Source: Pseudomonas fluorescens
GTDB taxonomy: Bacteria > Pseudomonadota > Gammaproteobacteria > Pseudomonadales > Pseudomonadaceae
Direction of reading: 5' to 3'
Assembly (NCBI RefSeq): GCF_902497995.1
Contig: NZ_CABVII010000038.1
Coordinates: forward strand, 1-47,552
Length of the DNA stretch: 47,552 bases
Positions 16,133 to 24,989 of this stretch are shown in pieces. A model generated the notes under the pieces. It had not been told where the DNA came from and did not search any database. It saw only the letters and a list, made by a program, of their open reading frames with translations. The position numbers were made by a program, and so were the translations under genes. Positions within the stretch are counted from its first letter, which is position 1. Every line of letters begins with the position of its first letter.

Positions 16133-18088
16133 TCACGCTTCTTCCAGTTCCACCAGCGCACTGCCTTCGCTGACCATCTCGCCTTCCTGGCAATACAGCG
16201 CCTTGATCACCCCGGCATGGGGCGCGCGGATGCTGTGCTCCATTTTCATCGCTTCCAGCACCACCAGTTGCGCCCCGGCTTCGACCGATTGCCCGGCCTC
16301 CACCAGCACCCGCACGATGCTGCCATTCATCGGCGCGGCAAGCCCGCCCTGATGGCTGTGACTGGCTTCGACGGCACTGATCGGGTCGTAGGCGTCGATG
16401 CGACGCAATTCACCGGCCCATTGCAGGTACAGGCTGTCACCCCGGCGAATCGCCCGATGCTGGCGGCGCACGCCGTGATGCTCGGTCAGCAGCTGTTCGC
16501 CCTTGAGCTGTGCGGTGTGGGGATCGGCGCGGCCCAGGGTCAGTGCGCGGTCCTGGCCTTCACAGCTCAGGTGCAGGGTGATCTCCCGGGGCAAGCCGAA
16601 ACGCAACCCGCTGTTGATCGCCCAGGGCGACCCCGGGTCATCGGCGCGCGGGGCAGCCGGCTGGCTTTGGGCGACGGCCTGGGCGGCGGCGTGCCAGAAT
16701 TCGTCGCCGAGATCCGCAGGGGCCGGCAGCAGTTGCTCCTGATAACGCGGAATGAACCCGGTATCCAGCTCCGCCGCGGCAAACGCCGGATGGCCGACGA
16801 TCCGGCGCAGGAAGTTGATGTTGGTCTTGAGCCCGCCGATCGCAAACTCATCGAGCATGCGGAGCAACCGCAGGCGCGCCTGTTCACGGTCCTCGCCCCA
16901 GGCAATCAGCTTGCCGAGCATCGGATCGTAGAAGGGCGAAATCTCGTCGCCTTCTTCCACGCCACTGTCCACCCGACGGCCCGGACCGGGCGCGGATTCG
17001 CGATACAACTCCAGGCGTCCGGTGGCCGGCAGGAAGTCGTTGGACGGGTCTTCGGCGTACAGGCGCACTTCAATTGCATGACCGAGCAGCGGCACTTGAT
17101 CCTGGGTCATCGGCAACGCTTCACCGCGCGCCACGCGAATCTGCCAGGCCACCAGGTCGAGGCCGGTGATGGCTTCGGTGACCGGGTGTTCGACTTGCAG
17201 GCGGGTGTTCATCTCCATGAAGAAGAACTCGCCGCGGGCATCCAGCAGAAATTCCACGGTACCGGCACCGACGTACCCGATGGCCTGGGCCGAACGCACC
17301 GCGGCTTCGCCCATGGCACGCCGCAGTTCCGGGCTCAGGCCCGGGGCGGGTGCTTCCTCGACGACTTTCTGATGCCGACGCTGAATCGAGCAGTCCCGTT
17401 CATTGAGGTACAGGCAGTGGCCGTGCTGGTCGGCGAACACCTGGATTTCCACATGGCGCGGTTTGAGCAGGTATTTCTCCACCAGCATCCGCGAATCGCC
17501 GAACGAGGACTGCGCTTCACGCTGGGCCGAGGCCAGGGCTTCGGCGAGCTGGCTGACCTCCTCGACCACTTTCATGCCTTTGCCGCCGCCGCCCGCCGTG
17601 GCCTTGAGCAGCACCGGGTAGCCGATGCGTTCGCAGGCGTCGCGGAAGGTCTCGAGGTCCTGGGCTTCGCCGTGATAGCCCGGCACCAGCGGCACGCCAG
17701 CGGTTTCCATCAAGGCTTTGGCCGCGGATTTACTGCCCATGGCGTCGATGGCCGAGGCGGGTGGGCCAAGGAAGATCAGGCCGGCGGCTTCGATAGCGCG
17801 GGCGAACCCGGCGTTCTCGGACAGGAAGCCATACCCCGGATGGATCGCCTGGGCGCCACTGGCCTTGGCCGCGGCAATCAGTTTGTCGATCTGCAGGTAG
17901 CTGTCGGCGGCTTTGCTGCCGCCGAGGTCGACGCGAATATCCGCTTCGCGGCTATGGCGCGCGTCGCGGTCAGTGGCGCTGTGCACGGCCACGGTGGTCA
18001 GGCCCAGGGCCTTGGCGGTCCGCATGACCCGGCAGGCGATTTCGCCGCGGTTGGCCACCAGCAGGGTGGTGAGAACAGGTGCGCTCAT
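16133..18088 (-). CDS. liuD: Methylcrotonyl-CoA carboxylase, biotin-containing alpha subunit
   Basis: This 651-residue protein carries the biotin carboxylase and biotin carrier domains of 3-methylcrotonyl-CoA carboxylase, the ATP-dependent step of leucine breakdown. The biotin carboxylase part starts LLVANRGEIACRVMRTAKAL and includes the glycine-rich ATP loop GGGGKGMKVV near residue 164 and EMNTRLQVEHPVTE. The C-terminal LEAMKMEHS carries the biotinylated Lys. The ATG at 18088 overlaps the liuC stop (TGATG), so they are co-translated. The position after liuA, liuB and liuC, rather than near accC or fatty-acid genes, supports the methylcrotonyl-specific assignment. Confidence 0.95.
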   Translation of the reverse strand: MSAPVLTTLLVANRGEIACRVMRTAKALGLTTVAVHSATDRDARHSREADIRVDLGGSKAADSYLQIDKLIAAAKASGAQAIHPGYGFLSENAGFARAIEAAGLIFLGPPASAIDAMGSKSAAKALMETAGVPLVPGYHGEAQDLETFRDACERIGYPVLLKATAGGGGKGMKVVEEVSQLAEALASAQREAQSSFGDSRMLVEKYLLKPRHVEIQVFADQHGHCLYLNERDCSIQRRHQKVVEEAPAPGLSPELRRAMGEAAVRSAQAIGYVGAGTVEFLLDARGEFFFMEMNTRLQVEHPVTEAITGLDLVAWQIRVARGEALPMTQDQVPLLGHAIEVRLYAEDPSNDFLPATGRLELYRESAPGPGRRVDSGVEEGDEISPFYDPMLGKLIAWGEDREQARLRLLRMLDEFAIGGLKTNINFLRRIVGHPAFAAAELDTGFIPRYQEQLLPAPADLGDEFWHAAAQAVAQSQPAAPRADDPGSPWAINSGLRFGLPREITLHLSCEGQDRALTLGRADPHTAQLKGEQLLTEHHGVRRQHRAIRRGDSLYLQWAGELRRIDAYDPISAVEASHSHQGGLAAPMNGSIVRVLVEAGQSVEAGAQLVVLEAMKMEHSIRAPHAGVIKALYCQEGEMVSEGSALVELEEA

Positions 18089-18903
18089 CAACGCGACTCC
18101 TTGGGGGTGGTTGCGGCTTTCCAGATCGGCGCACGCTTTTGCAGAAAGGCCCGCAAGCCCTCCTGGCCTTCAGGGCTGACGCGGATGCGCGCGATGGCGT
18201 TTTCGGTGTAGCGGCGCAGCGCCGGGGTCAGCGCGCCGTTGCCGACTTCACGCAGCAAGTCCTTGCTGGCGCGCATGGCCGCCGGGCTGTTGAGCAGCAG
18301 GTTGTCGATCCACTGCTCGACTTTTTGTTCCAGCTCAGTGGAGGGATAGCTCTCCGACAACAAGCCGATTTCCCGCGCCCGTTGCCCACCAAAACGCTCG
18401 GCGGTCAGCGCGTAGCGGCGTGCCGCCCGTTCGCCGATGGCTTGCACCACGAACGGGCTGATCACGGCCGGGGCCAGGCCGATGCGCACTTCCGACAGGC
18501 AGAACTGCGCGTCATCGGCGCCGATCGCCATGTCGCAGCAACTGATCAGGCCCAACGCGCCACCAAAGGCAGCGCCTTGCACCACCGCCAGCGTCGGGAC
18601 TTTCAGCTTGGCCAGGTTGTACATCAACTCCGACAGTTCCCGGGCGTCGTCGAGGTTGGTGTGGTAATCGAGTTCGGCCGATTGCTGCATCCAGGCCAGG
18701 TCGGCGCCGGCACTGAAATGCTTGCCGCGGCCGCGCACCAGCAGGAACCGCAGGCTGGCATCGCTCGACACTTTGTCCAGGGCGAGGATCAGTTCGCGGA
18801 TCATCTCGGCGTTGAACGCGTTGTTCTTTTCTTCACGGCTAAGCCACAGGGTCGCAAAACCCCGGGGGTCGGTCAGCAGTTCCAGCGTATTAAAGTCGCT
18901 CAT
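18088..18903 (-). CDS. liuC: Methylglutaconyl-CoA hydratase (enoyl-CoA hydratase family)
   Basis: This 271-residue crotonase-family enzyme hydrates 3-methylglutaconyl-CoA to HMG-CoA. The CoA/oxyanion-hole strands are GKHFSAGADLAWM near residues 62-74 and VVQGAAFGGALGLISCCDMA near 105-124. The start is ATG 18903 (MSDFNTLELL). A longer frame to 18969 runs into a REP sequence and is not coding. The REPIN between liuB and liuC may affect relative expression. Confidence 0.92.
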   Translation of the reverse strand: MSDFNTLELLTDPRGFATLWLSREEKNNAFNAEMIRELILALDKVSSDASLRFLLVRGRGKHFSAGADLAWMQQSAELDYHTNLDDARELSELMYNLAKLKVPTLAVVQGAAFGGALGLISCCDMAIGADDAQFCLSEVRIGLAPAVISPFVVQAIGERAARRYALTAERFGGQRAREIGLLSESYPSTELEQKVEQWIDNLLLNSPAAMRASKDLLREVGNGALTPALRRYTENAIARIRVSPEGQEGLRAFLQKRAPIWKAATTPKESR

Positions 18904-18926
18904 GTTCGTCCGTCTCCACGGTCCTT

Positions 18927-19014
18927 GTGGGAGCGGGCTTGCTCGCGAATGCGGTGTGTCAGTCGCCATTGATGTTGCCTGACACTACGCATTCGCGAGC
19001 AAGCCCGCTCCCAC
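18927..19014. repeat. REPIN, family A, inside the liu operon
   Basis: Two inverted family A REPs fill the gap between liuB and liuC. REP hairpins within operons can slow 3' decay of upstream mRNA, so this may set the liuAB to liuCD ratio. Confidence 0.9.
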
Positions 19015-19020
19015 AAAAAA

Positions 19021-20625
19021 TCACATCCGGAACACGCCGAAGCGGCTCGGTTCGATTGGCGCGTTCAGCGACGCCGACAAGGCCAGGGCCAGCACATCGC
19101 GGGTCTGCGCCGGGTCGATGACGCCGTCGTCCCACAGCCGTGCGCTGGAATAGTAGGGATGCCCCTGTTCTTCATACTGGTCGAGAATCGGCTGCTTGAT
19201 CTCGGCTTCCTGCTCGGCGCTGAAGCCGTGGCCACTGCGCTCGGCCTGCTCGCGCTTGACCTGCACCAGCACACCGGCCGCCTGTTCGGCGCCCATCACG
19301 CCGATCCGCGCATTCGGCCACATCCACAGGAAGCGCGGGTCGTACGCCCGCCCGCACATGCCATAGTTACCGGCACCGAAACTGCCGCCGATGATCACCG
19401 TAAACTTCGGCACCTTGGCGCACGCCACGGCCGTCACCAGTTTCGCGCCGTGCTTGGCAATGCCGCCGGCTTCGTATTTCTGCCCGACCATAAACCCGGT
19501 GATGTTCTGCAGGAACAGCAACGGAATGCCACGCTGACAGGCCAGCTCGATAAAGTGCGCGCCTTTCTGCGCGGCTTCGGCGAACAGGATGCCGTTGTTG
19601 GCGAGGATCGCGATCGGGTAACCGTGCAGGTGGGCAAAACCACAGACCAGGGTCGTACCGAACAGCGCCTTGAATTCATCGAACACCGAACCGTCCACCA
19701 GCCGCGCGATCACTTCCCGCACATCGAACGGCTGCTTGGCGTCCGCCGATACCACGCCATACAACTCGTCGCTGGCGTAGAGCGGGGCGATCGGCGTGCG
19801 CTGCTGCACTTCGCCGAGCTTGCGCCAGTTGAGGTTGGCGATGCTGCGTCGGGCAATGGCCAGGGCGTGCTCGTCGCTCTCGGCGTAATGGTCGGCCACC
19901 CCGGAAATCTTGCAGTGCACGTCGGCCCCGCCCAGGTCTTCGGCGCTGACCACTTCACCGGTCGCGGCTTTTACCAGCGGCGGGCCGGCGAGGAAAATCG
20001 TCGCCTGCTGGCGCACCATGATCGCTTCGTCGGCCATGGCCGGTACATAGGCACCGCCGGCGGTGCACGAGCCCATCACCACCGCAATCTGCGGAATGCC
20101 CATGGCGCTCATGTTGGCCTGGTTGAAAAAGATCCGGCCGAAGTGCTCACGGTCGGGGAACACTTCATCCTGGCGCGGCAGGTTGGCGCCACCGGAGTCC
20201 ACCAGATAGATGCATGGCAGGCGGTTCTGCTGGGCGATGGTCTGGGCGCGCAGGTGTTTTTTCACGGTCAGCGGGTAGTACGAGCCACCTTTCACCGTGG
20301 CATCGTTGGCGACGATCATGCATTCGACGCCTTCGACCCGGCCGATCCCGGCAATCACGCCCGCGGCCGGCACGTCTTCGCCATACACCTCATAGGCCGC
20401 CAGTTGGCTGATCTCGAGAAACGGCGAACCCGGATCGAGCAGGCGATTGATGCGTTCACGGGGCAGCAATTTGCCCCGGGAGGTGTGGCGTTCCTGCGCC
20501 TTCGGGCCGCCACCTTGCTGCACCTGGGCGAGCAGGGTGTGCAGGGCGTCGACCTGTTTGAGCATGGCCGCGCTGTTGGCGGCGAACTCCGCCGAACGGG
20601 GGTTGAGCTGGGTATGCAAAATCAT
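19021..20625 (-). CDS. liuB: Methylcrotonyl-CoA carboxylase, carboxyltransferase beta subunit
   Basis: This 534-residue carboxyltransferase transfers CO2 from biotin on LiuD to 3-methylcrotonyl-CoA. Family features are GGPKAQERHTSRGKLLPRER near residue 40, LVDSGGANLPRQDEVFPD near 140, GSCTAGGAYVPAM near 178-190, and the C-terminal SFGAGNYGMCGRAYDPRFLW. The size fits the MCC beta family. The start is ATG 20625 (MILHTQLNP); an upstream start at 20649 lacks homology. Confidence 0.95.
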   Translation of the reverse strand: MILHTQLNPRSAEFAANSAAMLKQVDALHTLLAQVQQGGGPKAQERHTSRGKLLPRERINRLLDPGSPFLEISQLAAYEVYGEDVPAAGVIAGIGRVEGVECMIVANDATVKGGSYYPLTVKKHLRAQTIAQQNRLPCIYLVDSGGANLPRQDEVFPDREHFGRIFFNQANMSAMGIPQIAVVMGSCTAGGAYVPAMADEAIMVRQQATIFLAGPPLVKAATGEVVSAEDLGGADVHCKISGVADHYAESDEHALAIARRSIANLNWRKLGEVQQRTPIAPLYASDELYGVVSADAKQPFDVREVIARLVDGSVFDEFKALFGTTLVCGFAHLHGYPIAILANNGILFAEAAQKGAHFIELACQRGIPLLFLQNITGFMVGQKYEAGGIAKHGAKLVTAVACAKVPKFTVIIGGSFGAGNYGMCGRAYDPRFLWMWPNARIGVMGAEQAAGVLVQVKREQAERSGHGFSAEQEAEIKQPILDQYEEQGHPYYSSARLWDDGVIDPAQTRDVLALALSASLNAPIEPSRFGVFRM

Positions 20626-20639
20626 CGGGCTACTCCGTA

Positions 20640-20716
20640 GCAGCTTCAAGTTGCAAGCTACAAGTTAGAAGCAAGCGCGCAGTCTTGTTGCCGCTTGAAA
20701 CTTGCCGCTTGCCGCT
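20640..20716. repeat. Degenerate CTTGCAGCTT-type repeats between liuA and liuB
   Basis: The gap contains several overlapping copies of AGCTTCAAGTTGCAAGC and GCCGCTTGAAACTTGCCGCT motifs on both strands. They can fold into a hairpin between the two genes. Confidence 0.6.
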
Positions 20717-20724
20717 AACGAAAT

Positions 20725-21888
20725 TCATTTCGTTTCGTTGAACAGTTCGCGACCGATCAGCATGCGCCGGATCTCACTGGTGCCCGCACCGATTTCGTAC
20801 AGCTTGGCGTCACGCAGCAGGCGCCCGGCGGGGAATTCGTTGATGTAGCCATTGCCGCCGAGAATCTGGATCGCATCGAGGGCCATTTGCGTGGCGCGTT
20901 CGGCGCTGTACAGGATCACCCCGGCGGCGTCCTTGCGCGTGGTTTCGCCGCGCTCGCAGGCCTGGGCCACTGCGTACAGGTAGGCGCGGCTGGCGTTGAG
21001 CTGGGTGTACATGTCGGCGACCTTGCCCTGGATCAGCTGGAATTCGCCGATGCTCTGGCCGAACTGCTTGCGGTCGTGGATGTAGGGCACGATCAGGTCC
21101 ATGCAGGCCTGCATGATCCCGGTCGGGCCGCCGGACAGCACCACGCGCTCGTAGTCGAGGCCGCTCATCAGCACTTTCACGCCACCGTTGAGCATGCCGA
21201 GGATGTTCTCTTGCGGCACTTCCACGTCATCGAAGAACAGCTCGCAGGTGTTGGACCCGCGCATGCCCAGCTTGTCGAATTTGTTGCTGCGGCTGAAGCC
21301 TTTGGAATCCCGTTCGACGATGAACGCGGTGATGCCGTGGGGGCCCTTTTCCAGGTCGGTCTTGGCGTAGATCACGTAGGTGTTGGCGTCCGGACCGTTG
21401 GTGATCCAGGTCTTGCTGCCGTTGAGCACGTAGTGATCGCCGCGCTTGTCGGCGCGCAGCTTCATCGACACCACGTCGGAGCCGGCATTCGGCTCGCTCA
21501 TGGCCAGGGCGCCGATGTGCTCGCCGCTGATCAGTTTCGGCAGGTACTTGGTTTTCTGCTCGTGATTGCCGTTGCGGTTGATCTGATTGACGCAGAGGTT
21601 GGAATGCGCGCCGTAGGACAGCGCCACCGAAGCCGAGCCGCGGCTGATTTCTTCCATGATCACCACGTGAGCCAGGTAGCCCAGGCCGGCACCGCCGTAC
21701 TCTTCCGGCACGGTGACGCCCAGCAGGCCCATGTCGCCGAACTTGCGCCACAGGTCGGCCGGGAACAGGTTGTCGATGTCGATCTGAGCGGCGCGCGGGG
21801 CGATCTCCTTGGCGACGAAGGACTGAACCTGATCGCGCAGCATGTCGACGGTTTCACCGAGGGCAAAATTCAGGGATGGATAGCTCAT
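20725..21888 (-). CDS. liuA: Isovaleryl-CoA dehydrogenase
   Basis: This 387-residue acyl-CoA dehydrogenase oxidises isovaleryl-CoA to 3-methylcrotonyl-CoA using FAD, the first committed step of the leucine branch. Family motifs are MSEPNAGSDVVSMKLRADKR near residues 134-153, WITNGPDANTYVIYAKTD, and GLDYERVVLSGG, where the Glu matches the catalytic base position of isovaleryl-CoA dehydrogenases. ILGGNGYINEFPAGRLLRDA closes the protein. It is first of liuA-B-C-D, and the start at 21888 is 57 bp downstream of the nearest LiuR-type palindrome. Confidence 0.95.
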   Translation of the reverse strand: MSYPSLNFALGETVDMLRDQVQSFVAKEIAPRAAQIDIDNLFPADLWRKFGDMGLLGVTVPEEYGGAGLGYLAHVVIMEEISRGSASVALSYGAHSNLCVNQINRNGNHEQKTKYLPKLISGEHIGALAMSEPNAGSDVVSMKLRADKRGDHYVLNGSKTWITNGPDANTYVIYAKTDLEKGPHGITAFIVERDSKGFSRSNKFDKLGMRGSNTCELFFDDVEVPQENILGMLNGGVKVLMSGLDYERVVLSGGPTGIMQACMDLIVPYIHDRKQFGQSIGEFQLIQGKVADMYTQLNASRAYLYAVAQACERGETTRKDAAGVILYSAERATQMALDAIQILGGNGYINEFPAGRLLRDAKLYEIGAGTSEIRRMLIGRELFNETK

Positions 21889-21944
21889 GGGGCACCTTTT
21901 GGCTTTTTTGTAGGGTAGGGGAGGGTCGTGATCCGCTTCTCACC

Positions 21945-21960
21945 TTTACGTTAACGTAAA
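21945..21960. promoter_or_regulatory. LiuR-type operator 1 upstream of liuA
   Basis: TTTACGTTAACGTAAA is a perfect 16-bp palindrome upstream of liuA. Near-identical sites are at 21988 and in front of liuR at 26475, so LiuR is the likely binder. Confidence 0.8.
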
Positions 21961-21987
21961 CCTGAGACGAATGGCTGTCAATCACCC

Positions 21988-22003
21988 TTTACGTTAACGT
22001 CAA
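21988..22003. promoter_or_regulatory. LiuR-type operator 2 upstream of liuA
   Basis: TTTACGTTAACGTCAA lies 43 bp (start to start, about four helical turns) from operator 1, so two bound dimers would face the same side of the DNA. Confidence 0.75.
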
Positions 22004-22052
22004 CTTAGGCGACATTAGAGCCAGCTCAAGATGTAAACACGGACCACCCCCC

Positions 22053-22365
22053 GTAGGAGCGAGGCTTGCCCGCGAAAGCGTCAGATCAGTCAACATCAAT
22101 GTTGAACGTGCCGACCTCTTCACAAGCAAACCCGCCCCACAGGAAACCGTCCGCAGCTGAACCCTGTAGGAGCGAGGCTTGCCCGCGAAGACGTCAGATC
22201 ATTCAACATCAATGTCGAACATGCCGACCTCTTCACAAGCAAACCCGCCCCACAGGAAACCGCCCGCAGCTGAACCCTGTAGGAGCGAGGCTTGCCCGCG
22301 AAGACGTCAGATCATTCAACATCAATGTCGAACATGCCGACCTCTTCACAAGCAAACCCGCCCCC
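22053..22365. repeat. Tandem REP array, 113-bp period, three units, family B
   Basis: GTAGGAGCGAGG starts at 22053, 22166 and 22279, an exact 113-bp period. Each unit carries one family B REP, a spacer with CAACATCAATGTCGAACATG and a degenerate inverted REP. It fills most of the 523-bp gap between liuA and the acyl-CoA synthetase, with the LiuR sites at the liuA side. Confidence 0.92.
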
Positions 22366-22411
22366 ACAGGAAACCGTCCGCAGCCCATTAATAAAGACAA
22401 CAGGGGTCATC

Positions 22412-24109
22412 ATGGATCAACCCACTGCAAGCCCGCAGCGCAGCTACACCCGCGGTTCCCAGGACAAAGCCTTGCTGGCGATGACCATCGGCCAGGCGTT
22501 CGACAACACCGTCGCGCAGTACCCGACCGGGGAGGCGCTGGTCGTGCGCCACCAACAACTGCGTTACACCTGGCAGCAATTGGCCGACGCCGTGGACCTG
22601 CACGCCAGGGCGCTATTGGCCCTGGGCCTGCAGACCGGTGATCGCCTCGGCATCTGGGCCCCCAACTGCGCCCAGTGGTGCATCAGCCAGTTCGCCAGCG
22701 CGAAAATCGGCGTGATCCTGGTCAACATCAACCCGGCATACCGCAGTTCCGAACTGGAATACGTACTCAAGCAATCCGGCTGCCAATGGCTGGTCTGTGC
22801 CGGCGCCTTCAAGACCTCCGACTACCACGGCATGCTGCAAGGCCTGGTGCCGGAACTGGCGGAACACGCCACCGGCCAATTGCACAGCGAACGCCTGCCG
22901 GACCTGCGCGGGGTAATCAGCCTCGACGCCCAGCCGCCAGCGGGTTTCCTGCCCTGGTCCCAGCTGACCGATCTCGCGAGCAGCGTGTCCGCCGAGCAGC
23001 TGCACGAACGTCAGGACAGCCTGCATTTCGACCAGGCAGTGAACATCCAGTACACCTCCGGCACCACCGGTTTCCCCAAGGGCGCGACCCTCAGCCACTA
23101 CAACATTCTCAACAACGGCTACATGGTCGGCGAAAGCCTCGGCCTGACCCACGAAGATCGGCTGGTGATCCCGGTGCCGCTGTATCACTGCTTCGGCATG
23201 GTCATGGGCAACCTGGGCTGCATGACCCACGCCAGCACCATGATTTACCCCAACGACGCGTTCGATCCGCTACTGACCCTGACCACCGTCGCCGAAGAAA
23301 AGGCCACCGCGCTCTACGGCGTACCGACCATGTTCATCGCCATGCTCGACCAACCCCAGCGCGCCGAATTCGACCTGTCGAGCCTACGCACCGGGATCAT
23401 GGCCGGGGCCACCTGTCCGATCGAAGTGATGCGCCGGGTCATCAGTGACATGCACATGAATGAAGTGCAGATCGCCTACGGCATGACGGAAACCAGTCCG
23501 GTGTCGTTGCAGACTGGCCCGTCGGACGAACTGGAGTTGCGCGTCACCACCGTCGGCCGCACCCAGCCGCAACTGGAAAGCAAAATCATCGACGAGGCGG
23601 GCAACCTGGTGCCGCGCGGCACCATTGGCGAGCTGTGCACCCGCGGCTACAGCGTGATGCTCGGCTACTGGAACAACCCGCAAGGCACCGCGGAAGCCAT
23701 CGACCAGGCCGGCTGGATGCACACCGGCGACCTGGCGAGCATGAACGACCAAGGCTACGTGTGCATCGCCGGTCGCAACAAGGACATGATCATCCGCGGC
23801 GGTGAAAATGTTTACCCACGGGAGCTGGAAGAATTCTTCTTCACCCACCCGGCCGTAGCCGATGTGCAAGTGATCGGGATCCCGTGTTCGCGCTACGGCG
23901 AAGAAATCGTCGCCTGGATCAAATTCCACCCCGGCCACAGCGCCACCGAGCAGGAACTGCAAGCCTGGTGCAAGGAGCGCATCGCCCACTTCAAGACGCC
24001 GCGTTACTTCAAGTTCGTGGAGGAGTTCCCGATGACCGTGACCGGCAAGATCCAGAAATTCCGCATGCGCGAGATCAGCATCGAAGAATTGCGCATCAAC
24101 AAAACCTGA
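22412..24109 (+). CDS. Acyl-CoA synthetase (AMP-binding family)
   Basis: This 565-residue AMP-forming ligase activates a carboxylic acid as its CoA thioester. The P-loop motif is YTSGTTGFPKGATLSHYNIL near residues 214-233, followed by QIAYGMTETSPVS and the hinge region GYVCIAGRNKDMIIRGGENV YPRELEEF (split by a turn). The C-terminal catalytic Lys is in VTGKIQKFRMRE. The start is ATG 22412 (MDQPTASPQR) behind AGGGG; an upstream frame to 22292 is REP sequence. It is divergent from liuA, as in P. putida where I recall the same neighbour. It may activate isovalerate or another branched or medium-chain acid feeding LiuA; the substrate is not shown by sequence. Confidence 0.9.
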   Translation: MDQPTASPQRSYTRGSQDKALLAMTIGQAFDNTVAQYPTGEALVVRHQQLRYTWQQLADAVDLHARALLALGLQTGDRLGIWAPNCAQWCISQFASAKIGVILVNINPAYRSSELEYVLKQSGCQWLVCAGAFKTSDYHGMLQGLVPELAEHATGQLHSERLPDLRGVISLDAQPPAGFLPWSQLTDLASSVSAEQLHERQDSLHFDQAVNIQYTSGTTGFPKGATLSHYNILNNGYMVGESLGLTHEDRLVIPVPLYHCFGMVMGNLGCMTHASTMIYPNDAFDPLLTLTTVAEEKATALYGVPTMFIAMLDQPQRAEFDLSSLRTGIMAGATCPIEVMRRVISDMHMNEVQIAYGMTETSPVSLQTGPSDELELRVTTVGRTQPQLESKIIDEAGNLVPRGTIGELCTRGYSVMLGYWNNPQGTAEAIDQAGWMHTGDLASMNDQGYVCIAGRNKDMIIRGGENVYPRELEEFFFTHPAVADVQVIGIPCSRYGEEIVAWIKFHPGHSATEQELQAWCKERIAHFKTPRYFKFVEEFPMTVTGKIQKFRMREISIEELRINKT

Positions 24110-24174
24110 CCACATTCCCTGGTGGACCTGATGAACCCGGTTGACCTGATGAGCCCGGTGGATCTGGCGAACCT

Positions 24175-24346
24175 GTAGGAGCGAGCGATGCGGCGACCCG
24201 ACTTGCCCGCGAAGAACGATGACGCGGTTTGCCTGTGAAATCGCGGCGTTCCCTTCTGTAGGAGCGAGGCTTGCCCGCGAAGAACGATAACGCGGTTTCC
24301 CTGTTAAATCGCGGCGTCCCCTTCGCGGGCAAGCCTCGCTCCTACA
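24175..24346. repeat. Three REPs, family B, one with the internal insertion
   Basis: Two forward copies (24175 and near 24260) and one inverted copy (about 24320-24345) share spacers containing GAACGATGACGCGGTTTGCC or close variants. The first carries the extra TGCGGCGACCCGA inside the hairpin. Confidence 0.88.
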
Positions 24347-24385
24347 GGCACAGGCACAGGCACAGGTACAGGTACAGGTACAGGC
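24344..24385. repeat. Hexanucleotide microsatellite (ACAGGC/ACAGGT), seven copies
   Basis: Seven consecutive hexamers run ACAGGC three times, ACAGGT three times, then ACAGGC. The tract begins inside the end of the inverted REP. It is non-coding and could vary in length between strains. Confidence 0.9.
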
Positions 24386-24442
24386 AGTGGGATGGGTGAG
24401 CGGGAGAAATACCGGCACAATTTGGCGAAACGCAGAAAGCAC

Positions 24443-24466
24443 AAAGGGGAGCCGAAGCTCCCCTTT
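24443..24466 (-). terminator. Intrinsic terminator of the CrcY-type RNA
   Basis: The stem AAAGGGGAGC-TTCG-GCTCCCCTTT on the minus strand has a stable UUCG loop. A T-containing tail follows. Read on the plus strand it is followed by AATTTTG, so it may also stop transcription from the acyl-CoA synthetase. Confidence 0.85.
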
Positions 24467-24821
24467 AATTTTGTCGTCACGTGCTCTTTTTTTATTATTG
24501 AGGGGCGGTCTGTTTTTGTTTTTGGCAACCGTGACCCTTTACCGCTGTTTTTATCGATCCCCATCCGGGATCAAGAGCAAACGTATTTTTTTGAGCGCTG
24601 ATCTACTTTCTCGCCAAGCGATCCAACCAGTTCGGGAGCTACCTGAAGGTAGTTTTATTATTCTCTGTCCGGTTGCGGGTCACTCCGAAAAGCACCCTGA
24701 AAAGCACATCCTCTCCAAAAAAATCTGTTAGCTGCGTCTCTGCCGTGTTGTTTTTGTTATGTCAGAGTCGTTACGTCTTATTTTTATTAGGTGTGTCGCG
24801 TTTTTTTTTGTTCTTGTTATG
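24443..24821 (-). ncRNA. crcY: CrcY-type small RNA (Hfq/Crc titrating RNA)
   Basis: I read this as a CrcZ/CrcY-family RNA, which relieves carbon catabolite repression by binding Hfq-Crc. Six A-rich AAnAAnAA-type motifs appear on the minus strand: plus-strand 24801-24818, 24778-24789, 24747-24758, 24653-24662, 24511-24523 and 24485-24499. A -24/-12 sigma-54 promoter lies just upstream and a strong cUUCGg-looped terminator ends it; the length of about 380 nt fits the family. In P. putida crcY lies beside the HMG-CoA lyase gene mvaB, and the lyase gene is adjacent here too. The 5' end is estimated from the promoter. Protein-coding use of this AT-rich stretch is unlikely. Confidence 0.85.
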
Positions 24822-24831
24822 CCATAGAGAT

Positions 24832-24848
24832 AGCAGAACCCGTGCCAA
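24832..24848 (-). promoter_or_regulatory. Sigma-54 promoter of the CrcY-type RNA
   Basis: The minus strand reads TGGCACGGGTTCTGCT, close to the consensus TGGCACG-N4-TTGCW, with correct GG/GC spacing. CbrB-dependent sigma-54 promoters drive the known Crc RNAs. Possible half-sites TGTTAC (24929-24934) and GTAACA (24965-24970) lie about 110-150 bp upstream, where an enhancer-binding protein would sit. Confidence 0.8.
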
Positions 24849-24989
24849 CTTTTTAAAACCCTTTAAAATCAATGAGTTGAGTTTTATGAGGTTTTTTCAG
24901 TGGGCCAGATTCGGCAGATTTGTTTCCGTGTTACTCGCTTGCCCCCCACATTCCTGTCCCTGCGGTAACACCTCGACACACCCGCGTAC

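Noticed and set aside
16217..20640. Long plus-strand frames opposite liuD and liuB
   Set aside because: They are antisense shadows in high-GC coding DNA; the minus-strand products are complete and conserved.
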